From Morinoia aosen (Eukaryota; Arthropoda; Malacostraca; Amphipoda; Talitridae): 64,000 bases of DNA. The notes beneath the pieces are model-generated. The model did not search any database, was not told where the DNA came from, and saw only the letters and a list, made by a program, of their open reading frames with translations. Positions 1 through 12,199 of the stretch are shown piece by piece. Position numbers and translations under genes: made by a program. Each line of letters opens with the position of its first letter. Positions within the stretch are counted from its first letter, which is position 1. Location of the stretch: NCBI GenBank assembly GCA_030386875.1, contig CM059567.1, positions 52,746,020 through 52,810,019 of the forward strand. Direction: 5' to 3'.

Positions 1-29
1 GAGGGTCGATAATGCCATCAGCACTCACC

Positions 30-299
30 TCCTCGGTTGCTAGGCGCTGTGAACTCTTTGTTTGCTTATCATTTGTGGGTCACTAACGTTTCGTTACGTT
101 TATATTTACCTTGCGATTCAGTACTGCATTATGTTTCTTCGTCAGGCTTGGCGGTTGTAAGTCTTCCGTAGGTATATATGGCGTCACTCTTGTAGTGTCA
201 TTCGCAGCTGACGCTGACGTTGGTGCTGGTTCATTATGTTCTGGCGCGTCCCTATCAAGTACGGGTGCACCCAAGTGGTGACCTCGTTTCTCACATGCC
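30..299 (-). CDS. Possible minus-strand exon or eroded coding segment
   Basis: Bounded on the minus strand by a strong acceptor (tacgttttcccag at 300-301) and a strong donor (GAGGAG|GTGAGT at about 29). One frame runs from KRGHHLGAPVLDRDAPEHNE to NAVLNRK, then hits TAG-TGA (81-86), then resumes PTNDKQTKSSQRLATEE up to the donor. The interruption argues for a UTR exon, a pseudogene or a mobile-element fragment rather than intact coding. An earlier donor (CGCAAG|GTAAAT at 109) would avoid the stops. Confidence 0.3.
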
Positions 300-2089
300 C
301 TGGGAAAACGTACTTTTTGGCTATGAAATTCCCATGGTTATAAATCGAGTTTTATGAATGGATAATTTTTTTGGATCTTTATTGAATTCGAAACTTTCCG
401 AAAGGTGCATTAATGCTATTAATTAACAGGTTTGATTTGAGAAGAACTTTCTCGAGAGCTTTCGAGCGCTACGTTGGTGCTCATTTTGGAATTGCAAGAG
501 AGAGAACACGAATTCATTGCGCATAGATGCGAGTTAAGTTTTTGTAGAATTTTGGCGATAATGGAAACAACACTGCATAAGAATAACGCCAATGGCAGAA
601 AATATTAACAAACACGGAATGCGTAGCAAAAACAATCGAAGAATGTAGAAAATATGAAAATTACAACTAGAATTTGCAGATTACACCACATACCTAAAAA
701 TCTAACTTAAAATACTTAAGGGTGCAGAGTGTCACGTCGGTTCTGAGTGGGCCTTTTAAAATGAATTAAAATACTTACGGCAGTCTTTAAATCAGCAGAG
801 CTACACCGTACTGAGATTCTAAAATTGGTCTGACGATTTGTTAGATGCTCTCTGGACTTGCTGAGTGACGCCGTATTTAAATTTTAAAATTGGTCTGACG
901 GTTTACAAGATGCTCTCTGCAGCCTTTAAATCGGCAGAGTCACACCGTGCTCAGATTCCACGATTGGTCTGACGATCACAGCCATGGGCGTGATCTCTGA
1001 TGTTACTGTAGAGTGGATTTGTGACGAGCCTGTGAGGGTGGGAGGACATGTTACGATATTCAGAAACGCGCGTGTGAACACGACAAAAAGTATCTCCACA
1101 ATACGTAGTTTCACACTGTCTATCACTGGCGCCAATTACATTCTATTGCTGAGCACCATCGATCGGGTCTGGTCCTTCATTGTAAATAAGCTTCCCATGA
1201 AGAGATAATTACAATTGAAGACTCTAATATCTAAATACGGGTGATTGTTGTTCATAGCCTTGCACAATCTTCTAGGAATAATAATATTGGCTTGAAACAA
1301 ACATAAAGGCATGGTAGATAAAAATCATTTTTTGTGGAAGCACGGAATTATTCAGGTCGGCAACGATGTGAGCTGTTACTATACCTCTTCAGGAAGCTAC
1401 AAACGAGGTCACAATGGCATCCACTGTGACAGATGAAACCCTCAGAGATGTCTTATTACTTGAATGGTAAATAATCGGAACACATATTGTAGGCTATGGA
1501 AAATAAAGCTTGTGAAGATGATTATACATGCCAGCTGTAGAAAAAGATCTCTAGAAAAATATTTCCCAGACTTTGTAACATTCTCATTTAAGAATAACAA
1601 ACTGCTTTTTTCGTAACTTCATGCGTAACTTATTTCGGAACGAAATCAGCACACATTGTCATTTTCCCCTAATCGACGGCAGCCATTTATCGATGGGAGT
1701 TGGTTTTTGCAAAGAGGCAAAATTTCAGCTGCTTTCCCTCCAAGTGATAACGCTCACAACAAGATCTGGTCTTTTTTAAGTGAATCTAAGGTTTTTGGGA
1801 CGTCAATGTATGACATACGAGTATCTCCTATGCATCATGGTAAAAATGTTAGGATCGTAGGGAAAGGTTTAGTGTTCCTGAGTACCGAGATATGTGCTTA
1901 TCAGAATCAGAAACGCTAATCAATCTACATACAAAGACATGATCTGCTCGTCATCGGAGAGGTTTTAGTGTGCGCATTGAGTTTCTTATTTTTTGTGTAG
2001 CGAAAGATAAACACGTAAATTTTTCGGCTTGAGTAGGTTTTGGATAATTTACATCAAAAAAGCTGTAATACTTCCGCCCCAACGGCTGC
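300..2089. other. No supported gene
   Basis: AT-rich, with only the 785-985 tandem repeat. Short open frames (for example 1656-1919) lack coding bias. Confidence 0.5.
785..985 (+). repeat. Tandem repeat, ~65-74 bp, 3 copies
   Basis: The motif ttggtctgacg recurs at 825, 890 and 964, with shared flanks such as agatgctctctg and tttaaatc(a/g)gcagag. Diverged units, no gene. Confidence 0.55.
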
Positions 2090-2370
2090 ATTGACACCAG
2101 TACCACACCAACACCACACAGCACCACAGCATCGAGGCCGGAGGGCGGTTCACAGCTCCGTTACCTGAGGTGGGCGGTTCGCACGACGCGCCGCGGCCGC
2201 GCATCAGCCAGAGCTCCTCCGTCTGTGCACTGCGCGGTTCTTCACATTATTATCGCCTTTGCTATCCCCTCACCGGCCCCACATGACCGAGGTGACTAGT
2301 CAGCTGGAGCTCGTGCTACCAAACACCGCCGCAGCCTCGCTTGCATCTGTAGGTTGTAATTGAAGAGCGT
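2090..2370 (-). promoter_or_regulatory. CpG-rich island, possible promoter/first exon
   Basis: About 280 bp of high GC and CpG content in an AT-rich region. On the minus strand an ATG at 2214 opens MRGRGASCEPPTS and meets a strong donor CTCAG|GTAACG at 2164. It could be the 5' end of a minus-strand gene continuing toward the exon-like segment at 30-299. No TATA box or initiator is convincing. Confidence 0.3.
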
Positions 2371-2611
2371 TCAGGAATGAGCTGTTCGGTGTTCTCTCAA
2401 TCATTTGTTCCGACTATTGACATGAGTATTACCATACCCATGTGTGTATATCAACTAAGGGTCTTTATGCTACGGCATTTTAAAATTCAGTAATGGTTCT
2501 TGTATCATCTTTACTGAAAATAAACTGCTTTTCTTTTCTTTTCTTTCTTTTCGTGGGAGTGGAGGTCTTCAGTTATGTATGGTATGTTGGGTTTGATCGA
2601 GCGATTCTGAG

Positions 2612-2870
2612 TGAATGCTCGGGGAGAGATTTTCGGCATGCAGTTAGTTCAATAGAGATTTTTGGTATGCTGTTCAGTTCGAGTTTTTGGTACGCTGTTT
2701 AGGTAGACTTTTGGTTTACATTTCAGGTAGAGAATTTCGGGATGCCGTTCAAGTAGAGCTTCTCGCGATGCAGAGATGTTCGGGATGCTGTTCTACAAGA
2801 GATTCTCGGGATGCTGTTCTAATGCAGATTTTTGGCAAGCTGTTATTGTTAGATTTCGGTATGTATGTCT
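2612..2870 (+). repeat. Minisatellite, ~40 bp
   Basis: Repeats of gagatttttggtatgctgttc with variable spacers. Small open frames here are by-products of the repeat. Confidence 0.5.
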
Positions 2871-2879
2871 CTAGTTAGA

Positions 2880-4480
2880 AGAACTTACTGAGCTTTTTAG
2901 GTGGCGTGTTAGACTGTTCAATGAGTGCGTGTGAGCGGAAGGCAATATCTGTAAGTTCACGCCTCTGACCTCTATATTTCGACGCGCGCGCAAGTTGTCT
3001 GGAGCGTTAACGCTATCATCAATTTTCAAGCAAGTTTGTATGGTCGAAAGTGGGTGAATTAGTAGAAGCTGACTATGAATGACTGTTTTTCAAAATTCCC
3101 ATTCGTGTTTGTATCATTCCTTAACATCAAAGCTTCGTATCAATTACGGTATATGACCAAGGTCTCTATAAAATGGTCCAAATTAAATCCTTTGTCTCAA
3201 TTCTTCAGAGTAACTCATGATTTGCTACAGGGGTTGCGCATGATGAATGATTCCTGCGAACGAACGAAGTAAAAGAACTGCTCGCGTACGGGAGAACATT
3301 TAGAGGTGATTTGAAGACATTCTCAATCTTTCATTAGGGTTTGCGCATTGGCTCGTCATTACGAAGTTTATCTAAACCACAAACTACTTCCTTTGGTTAG
3401 AAATAACTGTAAAAAAGTCAGAATAATTAGCCTTTTGAACGCGTGGTTGAACGTCTTCAATCAATCGTTATTCAGCCGTAAAGGCAGTGTTCTGGGTCTT
3501 ACTCGAGTTCGGTGAGGTGTAGCTCTTTCACTTCAGAGCTATATAGTTGTTGTCACTCCGAGTCAAACCAACGTAAATGGGTTCGACAATGAAATATTTC
3601 AACCTCTATTAGAGCTGATTTCATTTTCTTACGACTCTTCAGTTACAATTAATCGTTGCTCGTCCGTTATATTTTATCTATATTCGAAAAATTCTTGAAG
3701 CCCAGTAGAGCTGTGGCTATTTTGTACGTCCGCAATAAGACTAAAAAGCCAGCAGGATGGGATCTATGCGCGCGTGATGCAATTTAAGCATCAACACAGT
3801 AATGTTCCAGTATAAAAATTGTTGGTCCTCATGTACGGAATGAGATGGCGTAAGAGGTACGGATTATATTCAGGATAACATTGATTCACCGCGATTTAGT
3901 TCGATCCTCTTTTACTTGATCAGCTGTCTAAAATTCACGTACACCACACAATATTCTCAGGCCTACTCTAGCTGTTGTAGTTGTTGATTCTAATAGAATT
4001 ACACTCGGCGATACTCGCTGACCTATTTTTATTTACTAAATTACCACAACATTCACTCTTGCGACAACCTTGGGATATTCCCATCTTTGTGTGTAAAAAA
4101 GACGCACTTTTCGCAACAGGATAAAAATTTACTTTTTTATTCCCATCACCGTGCTTTCTTATCTATCATCGGAAGTATCAGGGTGATAAGTTGAAGTATT
4201 TCTGATGATTTCTCTTAGGAAATTGCGCCAACAATGTTTCGGAATACGTAAATAAAAAGCACCAAAGTTGAAAATAAATTACCTAGTTCCTCATGCCTTC
4301 ATTATTAGGAATATTTTGCGTACTTGAAATTGGTTTCAGAGCACTTGAATATGACAGATTTCATTACCTTTTTTCATTACATTCAGTTAATGTATGCCCA
4401 TGAAATGATACAAATCTTTGCTATTTAGCGTGTTAGTTCAGATTTAGACGCATACTCATGTAATTTTCATAGGGTGTTCT
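2880..4480. other. No supported gene
   Basis: Unique AT-rich sequence. I see no repeat, island or convincing exon. Confidence 0.5.
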
Positions 4481-4640
4481 AGTTTGAGGCTTCACGGGGG
4501 CCACAAAACGCGTCGTACCCGACCGACTGCACCAACTTTCTCCGGTAACCGGTTACGCTGGGAAGGTTTTGGTGGCGGACCTGCTCTGTAAGCTTGCCGA
4601 TTGTAGGTCAGTCAACCTCGCTGCTCTACCCTGTGTCAAC
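4480..4640 (-). mobile_element. Possible degenerate SINE-like segment
   Basis: A GC-richer block in AT-rich surroundings. Its complement starts gggtagagcagcgaggttga, A-box-like, but the B box is not clear. No coding frame. Low-confidence call from composition and the A-box-like start. Confidence 0.22.
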
Positions 4641-5019
4641 AGAGCATTTTTGTGAAATAGTTACATCAAATAATTTTGAATTGTGTTGATAGAAGTTGAG
4701 TAACAGAAGAAAGTTTGATGTATGTTATGGAAAAGTGGTAATGAGTTGGTAGAAAAGAGAGTTAAATGCTGAAAATTAACTACATAAATGAGTAATTGTT
4801 ATTGTTGTTGAATCTTTTTTGCTGTAGTCACCTGGTCGTTAAACATCATAACTTTCTTAATATGAGGCTTGCCGGCTTTCTTTGACAATTTGTTAAAGTT
4901 ATTGTTGGTGAAAGTAGGTTATTTGGGAGAACTGAAAGAAATCCTGGTTGGGAGCGTGCGAAAACTTTCTTTTCAAATAAGTTAAAAATGCATTAATTTT
5001 CATTTTTACTAGTACACAC

Positions 5020-5415
5020 GTGCTGGTCGGCATTAATCTGAAGAATTTGATGCCTTCTTTCTTGAGTTAAATTCGATTGTGCAAGTCGATGCCGTTAGGC
5101 ATTAGTCTGAAGAATTTCATCCCTTCTTTCTTGAATTGAATTCTCTCGTGCCACTCGATGTTGTCCAGCGCTATGCTGAAGAATTTCCTCGTTTCTTTCA
5201 TGTGTTGAGCTCTCTCTAGCTACTCGGTGTTGCTCTGCATTATTCCGTAGAATTTCCAAACGCCGGTCAAGGGTCAATTTAGCTCTAGCTTCTCGTTTGC
5301 GAGCAGCATTGCTTCGTCTTACCATTTCGCGTTGTTCATCCGATCGTCTTCGGCGTTTTTCTTGCTGTCGTAGTCTTCCTACTTCTCACTTGCGGTTGGA
5401 CACATTTCTATCCAT
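5020..5415 (-). pseudogene. Remnant of a basic 23-residue-repeat ORF (Helitron-like type)
   Basis: On the minus strand an ATG at 5415 starts MDRNVSNRK, followed by an in-frame TGA (5386-5388), and the frame then continues through basic, charged 23-residue repeats of the type AEQHRVARENSTQERREEIL. A TAA (5095-5097) interrupts a third unit, which carries on to about 5020. Repeats of this length with an R-x-x-R-A...E...R-R-E pattern are common at the start of Helitron-associated ORFs in arthropods; that family link is inferred. Two nonsense codons mark it as dead. Confidence 0.5.
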
Positions 5416-5704
5416 GGTGGCTTCTTTTGCCGTAATTTTATTCTGAAATGTCGTCTATTATCTCTTCGAAGCTTTTCAAGAAAATCATAATTTCGAAAAC
5501 GATAACTCAAGTTCCAAAATCTTGGGCTTTATACTAAGTGGTAGCCAGGTTACTGGTCAAACGAATTTAAAACATTTCTTTTTGCATTATCAATTAAAGA
5601 TATCGAAGCGACATGATTAATTTCAACAGAGAAAGCTCCATAGAAAATTTCTATTTATTTCTAAAAAAAAGCCGATTGCGTATTGTGGATACCATAATCA
5701 AGAG

Positions 5705-5757
5705 GGGGTCACACGGACGGACGCGGATCCTTTTATAATAGTGATATTGCAGAAAGT
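5705..5757 (+). mobile_element. 3'-end fragment of a dispersed retroelement-like repeat
   Basis: Contains cacggacggacgcgga followed by tttataatagtgatat. The same arrangement (CGGACGGACGG, then GCGG, then TTTATwATAGTATAGAT) recurs at 26808-26862. GGAC-repeat tails before such a terminus are typical of some non-LTR element 3' ends. Confidence 0.35.
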
Positions 5758-5990
5758 TACAATTATAGCATCATAAACGTCTTTTAGAACATATTGACAG
5801 TTGAAAATATTATGAATTCTAATTCATACGCACATAGATAGTTCATTTATGATACTTGGCTCTCTAATAAGTACAAAATATTGTTCTTCTATACTACATG
5901 ATACGGACGAGTGCTCTAGTATTTTAATAAATAATGATATTTAGTACGAGCATCTATAGCGAGAACTTTTGGCACACATGTATGAGTACT

Positions 5991-6057
5991 CCTATTGTTG
6001 ACAACTGCTATTGTTGACAACTCCTATTGTTAACAACTCCTATTGTGAACAAGTCCT
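5991..6057 (+). repeat. 18-bp minisatellite, 4 copies
   Basis: Units of tcctattgttgacaac with single-base changes. Confidence 0.6.
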
Positions 6058-6913
6058 GAAGTAGGTTGGAGCTGCAAAAGGAAGTTGCTTTCGCAATTTG
6101 ACTTGCGGGTGTAAAATTATTCGTATCCGTTTCGGTAAGCAAGCAAACTATTTTTTTGGTTTTACAAAAAATGAGCATTTGTTAATAGAAATATGGAGCC
6201 TAACATGTAAAATGTCGGGCGCGAGTAAAAGCTTTAAATCTGTAAAAAAGTCAACATGGATTGTTGCCTTAATTCTATGTGGTAGCTATATCATATTCAG
6301 ATCGCTGAATCATTATTATAATTATAAGATTACAAATTATAATATTTATCATTTCATGACATATTTCATGTTTATATATAGTGTAGTTGGGATTTTTTGC
6401 AATTAATTCAAAAAGTTAAATAGAAATGTCAAAGCATCATCACTGGAATACATTGTAGAAACCTTTGGATGCATTTCTTAATATCCAATTATTTCTCAGC
6501 TTTTATTTTTACTAGGCACATTGCCCTCGTACTCTGTGGGATCTATCTGAGTCCTCAATTTTCAAATTCAAATTATTCATGCTCAAATGTTCTATTTAAT
6601 TTTTCAATAATATATACAGGAATTTTTTTTCCAAAATTGGTTACAAACACTTTCAATTAATTTTTGGTGCGATTCCAGCAGTCATTTTATTTCGGCTAAA
6701 CATTCTATCTCTATTAGTTTCATAGTTATTCTGGAATAATTACCCTCTGGGAACTAAAGTACCTTTAATTTCAGTGAACTCTTTATTTTGCCGCCTCACC
6801 ATACACAATGCAGGAGAAGCTATTCAGCAAGCATTCGATCTAAATTTTCAACCGACTTGTGAGTTCCTTTAGCTCATCATTTCATGGTGACCAATAAATT
6901 GATTCGTAGACAG

Positions 6914-7207
6914 TCATCTTGTTCGTATCCGTTCACTTTCACTTGCATCGATGCCAGCACCAGCGCGGAGTGTCCTGTGAGGCCCAAGCGTCCGGTGGCC
7001 TTGAGATGCTCTCAAAGCACCGCCCCTAAGAGGTTGCCGCGACCCAGGCAAAACTTTCTCCCGGATATGTTCCTCAGGAATGCCCGACAAAGCTAGCGTT
7101 TCTTTATCGTTGTCGCCTAGATTTCCATGCCCCAGTGCCGACATTAGACTGTCTAAGATGCCGATTTCTGCTTGAATAGAGGCCAGTGTTATATAGGAGT
7201 ACTTCAC
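6914..7207 (-). CDS. Exon-like island with minus-strand open frame
   Basis: The minus frame encodes ASIQAEIGILDSLMSALGHG, NLGDNDKETLALSGIPEEHI and an Arg/Gly-rich end. The + strand frame over 6940-7096 is open too (ECPVRPKRPVALRCSQSTAP) with somewhat higher GC3. The island is clearly GC-richer than the several kb around it. No decisive splice sites are visible. Product unknown. Confidence 0.27.
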   Translation of the reverse strand: MKYSYITLASIQAEIGILDSLMSALGHGNLGDNDKETLALSGIPEEHIREKVLPGSRQPLRGGALRASQGHRTLGPHRTLRAGAGIDASESERIRTR

Positions 7208-7209
7208 AT

Positions 7210-10200
7210 TCAGATGAAATATCGGAGTTATTAAAACCTACCATTAAATATTAGATTGCGATTAGTTTTGGAGGATTTACTTGAGGGTATCATTTATTTC
7301 AAACCATGATTTAAAGAGGGAAAAACGACCTTTGATTGAGGTAGGGACATTCAGCATTGTGTCTGCCATTTTGCTGTAAATTTTCCGGTCATCATGTATA
7401 AATACTAAATTTTTCTTCCATTTATTCAAAAACAAAAGAGTTGTCTTTATCAATAGTGTTAAAAGTTGCACATGCCCATCATTCCTCAAATTGCCTACTT
7501 TGGCAGAATGATGGCGGAAAATCGACCTCAAGAATGCATATGGTCTGTCCAAAAAGATTCACAGTAGTGGTCATGTTTGTTTGACTAAATCATTTGCGAG
7601 AAATATCACGATTTTCAACGGACTAGATTAGATGCCTAACTTTCAACGTTGTGACGTCGAGATAAAGCTGCAATTCAATTAACATCCGATTGTTTCGATA
7701 TTTTATGTACAGTATGTCTCACACTATAATACACATGGTCAAAATATGCAAGATAAATGGGAAATGAATTTAGCCCAGAATGCAACCAATAAATCAAGGT
7801 AGTGAGTTGAATGAATGTTATAGGGGCTTTTATTCATTTTCGGTAACGTTTGCTTCGTCATGTAACTTTTATCTCCCCAACAGAAAAATTTTTTATTTTC
7901 TTTTGCTCTAATTTTGAAATTGAAACCTATCTATTACTCTGAACAAAATGAGTTAAATTATTGAAACATTGAGGATAATTTAAAAAATAACGCCTCTTCG
8001 TAAGTTGTATTCTGTATTCAAGTTCACAGTTTTGTAATTTATGAACCCCTTTTTTACGTGAATAGCAGAATCGTTTCTCACAATTTTAAATTTCATCATC
8101 CCACCATTACTCAGGACAGATTTTTCATTGGTTGGGCAGCAAGATGTTATTTTATTTATTTTTAGCATAATTTCCATCTCTGCTGTTCGTAACAATCTCC
8201 GTCTCCCCTTGTGTTCTTCAAAACACATCCACACATTTTGATTTGCTTATTTTGTACCTGGGTCAGAACAAATGGAAGATGAAGATTTGACACAATTGAA
8301 TTTACTTACTGTTACATTCGTGAAGAGGTGCGATGACAGTTCGCTATTTCACTTTGAACATGATCTTTCTCTCTCGGTAGTGCTTTTTCTGGCTTCAGAA
8401 TTTTTGCAACAGAGGGCAACCTGTTATGAAAACGTGGGAATGACATCACGTGCTTTGGGTTCTAGAATCACAAAGCTACGAGCTTTGTGTTTCGCGTTGA
8501 AGAAAGTACCGCACATAAGCTGTTACTCCACCATTGTCTGGTACTTCACCATATCTGTGCTGCGTTCGCGCCGTTGCAAATGAGGTTTACTTTGATGTGG
8601 CCTCTTGAATTTAATTTCAAGCTGGTGAAGGAATTTTGTGGACTAAACTGTGAGAATTAGCTGCGTTTTAGACTGTGTGGTTCCCACTGGACGCACCTCG
8701 CAGAACGGCCAAGAATGACTGGCAGAATTAACACAGCAAGACTTTGGCTCCGAAGAATTCCGTCCTTTGAAAAGTAGGACTCGACGTGTGTAGTTCTGAG
8801 CATTAAAATCCTGTTGGAACATAAGAGTTCAGTTGATATTCTTTTGACATTGTGAGAACCTCAGCCGTTGTATTCGATGAGAAAAATCATTCTTCCACAA
8901 CAGAACGTGTGGGTTTCTTCTTTGAAGGTGAAGGAGAGAGCGTGAACGTTAACTCTAGCGCAAGTACATCAGAGAGCCGTTAAATAACTGAATTACAACA
9001 TCATGTAGTGTCTATTTTTACGTTTCATCATGAAAACCACACTCATCTCATACTCTGTACGATTTAAAAATTACTATAGTGGGCTGATAGTTTAAAAATG
9101 TTTCAAAATATCATCACTATACTTATGTCAGTTCGTAGTTTGCTAGCATCCTTTTCTGCTTTTACTACACCGGAGCTTCGCAGCTCCAGTCTACATCGGC
9201 TCGTAGCAGACAGAAACTGATTTCTAAACAGAGAGGCTTTATTAACTTCGACTCTCAGTTTCATGTTCGTTAATGATATTAGAGATCGCGCCTCACGTCA
9301 CGTTTTAATTCTACGAGAAATTGCACAACTCCAGTATTACCGACTCCAATCCAACGGAATGGCTTCCATGCACGGTGGTTGAGCAAGTGCGACCTCAGAG
9401 CATAGTTCTGTGGGAAATTGCCGTCCTCCAGGCAACTGTTACTTCTGATGCTTAAGATTTATTCGCATGAAGCTGGATTTCTGGACTAATGTACAACAGC
9501 AAAAATGTGTATTTCACCGACAGAAGAACTCGTAAACTGGAAATCGAACACGGAGAACGATTTCGCTTTGACCTTGCTGAGCATTAAGTTTTGGAGAGTC
9601 ATTTTCGTGTCATTTGGAACTAGCAAGAAAATTTGGATTCACTTATTTATAGTAATTTTTCCTGTCTGTTAAGTCCCAGTTCAATTTATACCTGACTGAC
9701 ATAGGTTATTCCGTAAATATTGAATATTTTACTCGGAGAGTACGCTTTGCTTACCATGTTTTAGTAATAACAATTGAACGCATTCCGTAATAATACTTTG
9801 TATTTTGGTGCTTCGACTTTTAAAGAGCATGTATAATTTATTATTACAAATTCAATTATTAATTTCCTAACGTTTCAAAGATCAAGTGTGATCCACCAAC
9901 ATTATTCTCGTGGTAACAATTGAAATTTTTCGTACGTTTGAATCATGTAAATGTGTACTTTCCATAGGCGGTGAAAGTGTGTAAAATGAATTTCTTGAAC
10001 AGGATGTCAATCAGATTTTCATGCGTAGATAGCCTCAAAAATTTGCTGGATTGTAATTGCATTCCTAATATTTTTTATTACTCGCACCGTCGTCGTGCTC
10101 TAATTTCATTTTCCTCAGTACTCGAGACTGGAAGAAAACTTTCAAGTACACTTGGGAAATTAAACCCTCCAGTTGAAAATAGTTCAGTAATTCAATACTG

Positions 10201-10540
10201 AACTTCATAATTTTCACGACGTGTTTTGATGTCACGATTTTGAAATTATTTTGCTCCATATATTTTCATTGACCTTCGAAAATCAGAATAGAGAAAAAAT
10301 CTGCTGAAATATCATCGGATGCTAAATAACGAGTCGAATTTATACACTTTAAAATACATTAAGTTTGCAGCGTGTGCATTATATGTAACAGCATCGTGTA
10401 CAAAAAATCGCGACTCCAGTAAACGAAGGAGAATCTCGGCCTTAGCAAGACGCATCTAGCATTTTTCATTATTAATTCACACAAGATTACGTCGGTAAAA
10501 CACATCGTTTTTTACTAAATTACCGCATCCTGTTTTGTGC
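7210..10540. other. No supported gene
   Basis: AT-rich unique sequence. The 103-codon frame at 8272-8583 lacks codon bias and splice context, and I do not call it a gene. Confidence 0.5.
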
Positions 10541-10567
10541 GTTCATTTCCTCGGTGGGCCGTGCAAG

Positions 10568-10645
10568 AACGTGCGGCCATGAGGCCGAATTACGGCCGCC
10601 TCTTCGCCGCGTCGCCGCCGCACTTTCACCGGCCGCCGGAAACTG
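10568..10645 (+). CDS. Exon-like CpG-rich island
   Basis: The island 10545-10690 is the GC-richest stretch of its region. A + frame encodes RAAMRPNYGRLFAASPPHFH then RPPETG with more than 80% G/C at third positions, a possible start ATG at 10579 and donor ACTG|GTGACT at 10646. The minus strand is also open. It could be a first coding exon, or a conserved non-coding or promoter element; its middle is nearly self-complementary around ggccgaattacggcc. Confidence 0.3.
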
Positions 10646-10761
10646 GTGACTGCAGCCTCTCCTTCTTTCGGAGGCGGATGTTGCTAACACTTTGCCGAGA
10701 GAACCACCGCTTTTAATTGGTGCTCATTATGATGCAGCACTGCTTCTGTGCTTAGAGCATG

Positions 10762-11108
10762 GACTTGGTATATATCTGCATACATCGTCTGTCGACTAAT
10801 TTTTCTTTTACATCCCGAAATACTAGACTTGTTTATGTCAAAAAATATGCTAAGGATAGTCTAATATTGACTTGCATGTACTCGGTATATATGTGCATAC
10901 ATTGTCTGTGAAGTAATTTTTATTCTACGTTCCAAAATACTAGACTTGTTTTCATCAAAAATATGCAACGGATAGTCTATTATGTACTTGCATAGACTCG
11001 GTATAAACGAGTATCTGATTGCATCGTCTGAAAAGTAACTTTTATATTGCATTTCACAATACTTACCTTGTTTCTAGCAAAAAATAAGCAACTGATGGTC
11101 TAATATGA
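10762..11108 (+). repeat. Tandem repeat, ~117 bp, 3 copies
   Basis: Three diverged units, each with gcatac(a/t)tcgtctg, aatactagacttgtt and gatagtcta motifs. Lies about 100 bp after the GC-rich island at 10545-10690. Confidence 0.6.
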
Positions 11109-11649
11109 GCGGAAGCGTTTTCGCTTGGTGCCTATTTTTTCTAACTATCTTACTTCTTATTATGCAAACGGATGTTGAGGAGCCATGTTAAGGAGGCGCT
11201 GCGTGAGGAAAGAATGGTTTACTCATTGGACGTATCCCTGAGTTACACAAGTCATGGCTGTGTGCGCGTGTGGATCCGAGCGTTGTTAATGTATCACTTT
11301 CTAGGTGGAAAGTAAGCGCTTCTTTCCAAAATCGAACCTTCTCCAGAATTTCCAGGTGATGTTTATGCAATAGGGGATGTTTAGGACCATCGCTTTTAAT
11401 TGGGCTTTTCATTTATTTACACACACTTACAGTTACGTTTGTCCCAAATCTTCCCTGCAGCTCATCTCTTCTTTGCTTTGTAGAATTCGAGCAAAATTTT
11501 ACGTTTTATCATGGAACTTCAGTTTAACTCATGAGTAAAATTTTGCCATAATTGAAATCGTTTTAGCCGTGAAACTGACAGTGTAAGTTACTTTGAGTCT
11601 ACTTGGCTATGCTACACACTGAACGTGCTCAGCAGGAATGAGTTTTCTA

Positions 11650-11757
11650 CCCATTCTAATTTTTTTGCCACCTGCATGCATATTTTTCGCCGCCCAAGTA
11701 ATTAAATCGCTTAGGCGGCGGAAAAAATGCTTGCTCCGGCGAAAAAGTTAGACTGGG
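11650..11757. mobile_element. 108-bp inverted-repeat element, copy A
   Basis: Starts cccattctaatttttttgcc and ends ggcgaaaaagttagactggg, complementary termini of about 20 bp, with a second inner palindrome around cgcccaag...cttaggcg. A second copy of exactly the same length lies at 12807-12914. It has no coding capacity; a MITE or fold-back element. Confidence 0.6.
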
Positions 11758-12009
11758 TGTGAACTCACTCTGATAGCTGTCGCGCTACGATAACACAATT
11801 GATTTTAAATCTGGCCCTATATCTTTTCCCATACGACAAACACTTCTTTATCGATCATGAAAGGACACAAATCACTTTTAACATGATGAAATCCCAGCCC
11901 ATTCTTGAAATCCATGAATCGGTTTTTAAATTAAGCCAGTCGTGCCTGAATTCATAGACTTGACTAAAACTGAGATACACTGAGATCATTAACGCGTACT
12001 GTATTGTGC

Positions 12010-12199
12010 GGGAGGCGACCGAGTAAAAGTGGATGTTGCAGCAATTCAAAGAATCGGAGGCGCCTCTCACTGCGAGCGCAGCACGCACGGCGGGGCTTCG
12101 ACCGTCACGCTCTGTGGCCTGAACCGCAACGCTGAGATCGAGGGTCTGCTCTGCGCCTCTCTTGGCCAGGTGGTGATCTGTTCCTGCGTTCACCTGGTG
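12010..12199 (-). CDS. GC-rich exon-like island, strand ambiguous
   Basis: Minus reading: acceptor ccctacaccag at about 12200, then VNAGTDHHLAKRGAEQTLDL and on through a frame open to 11855. The adjacent 39-bp array repeats this acceptor about seven times, which favours minus. Plus reading: acceptor gatgttgcag at 12041, frame IQRIGGASHCERSTHGGAST to CASLGQ, donor GCCAG|GTGGTG at 12170, with higher GC3. One of the two is probably real; I cannot decide which from sequence alone, and I do not recognise either product. Confidence 0.4.

Noticed and set aside
8272-8583. 103-codon open frame as a gene
   Set aside because: No codon bias, no splice sites, no domain or signal features, AT-rich context.
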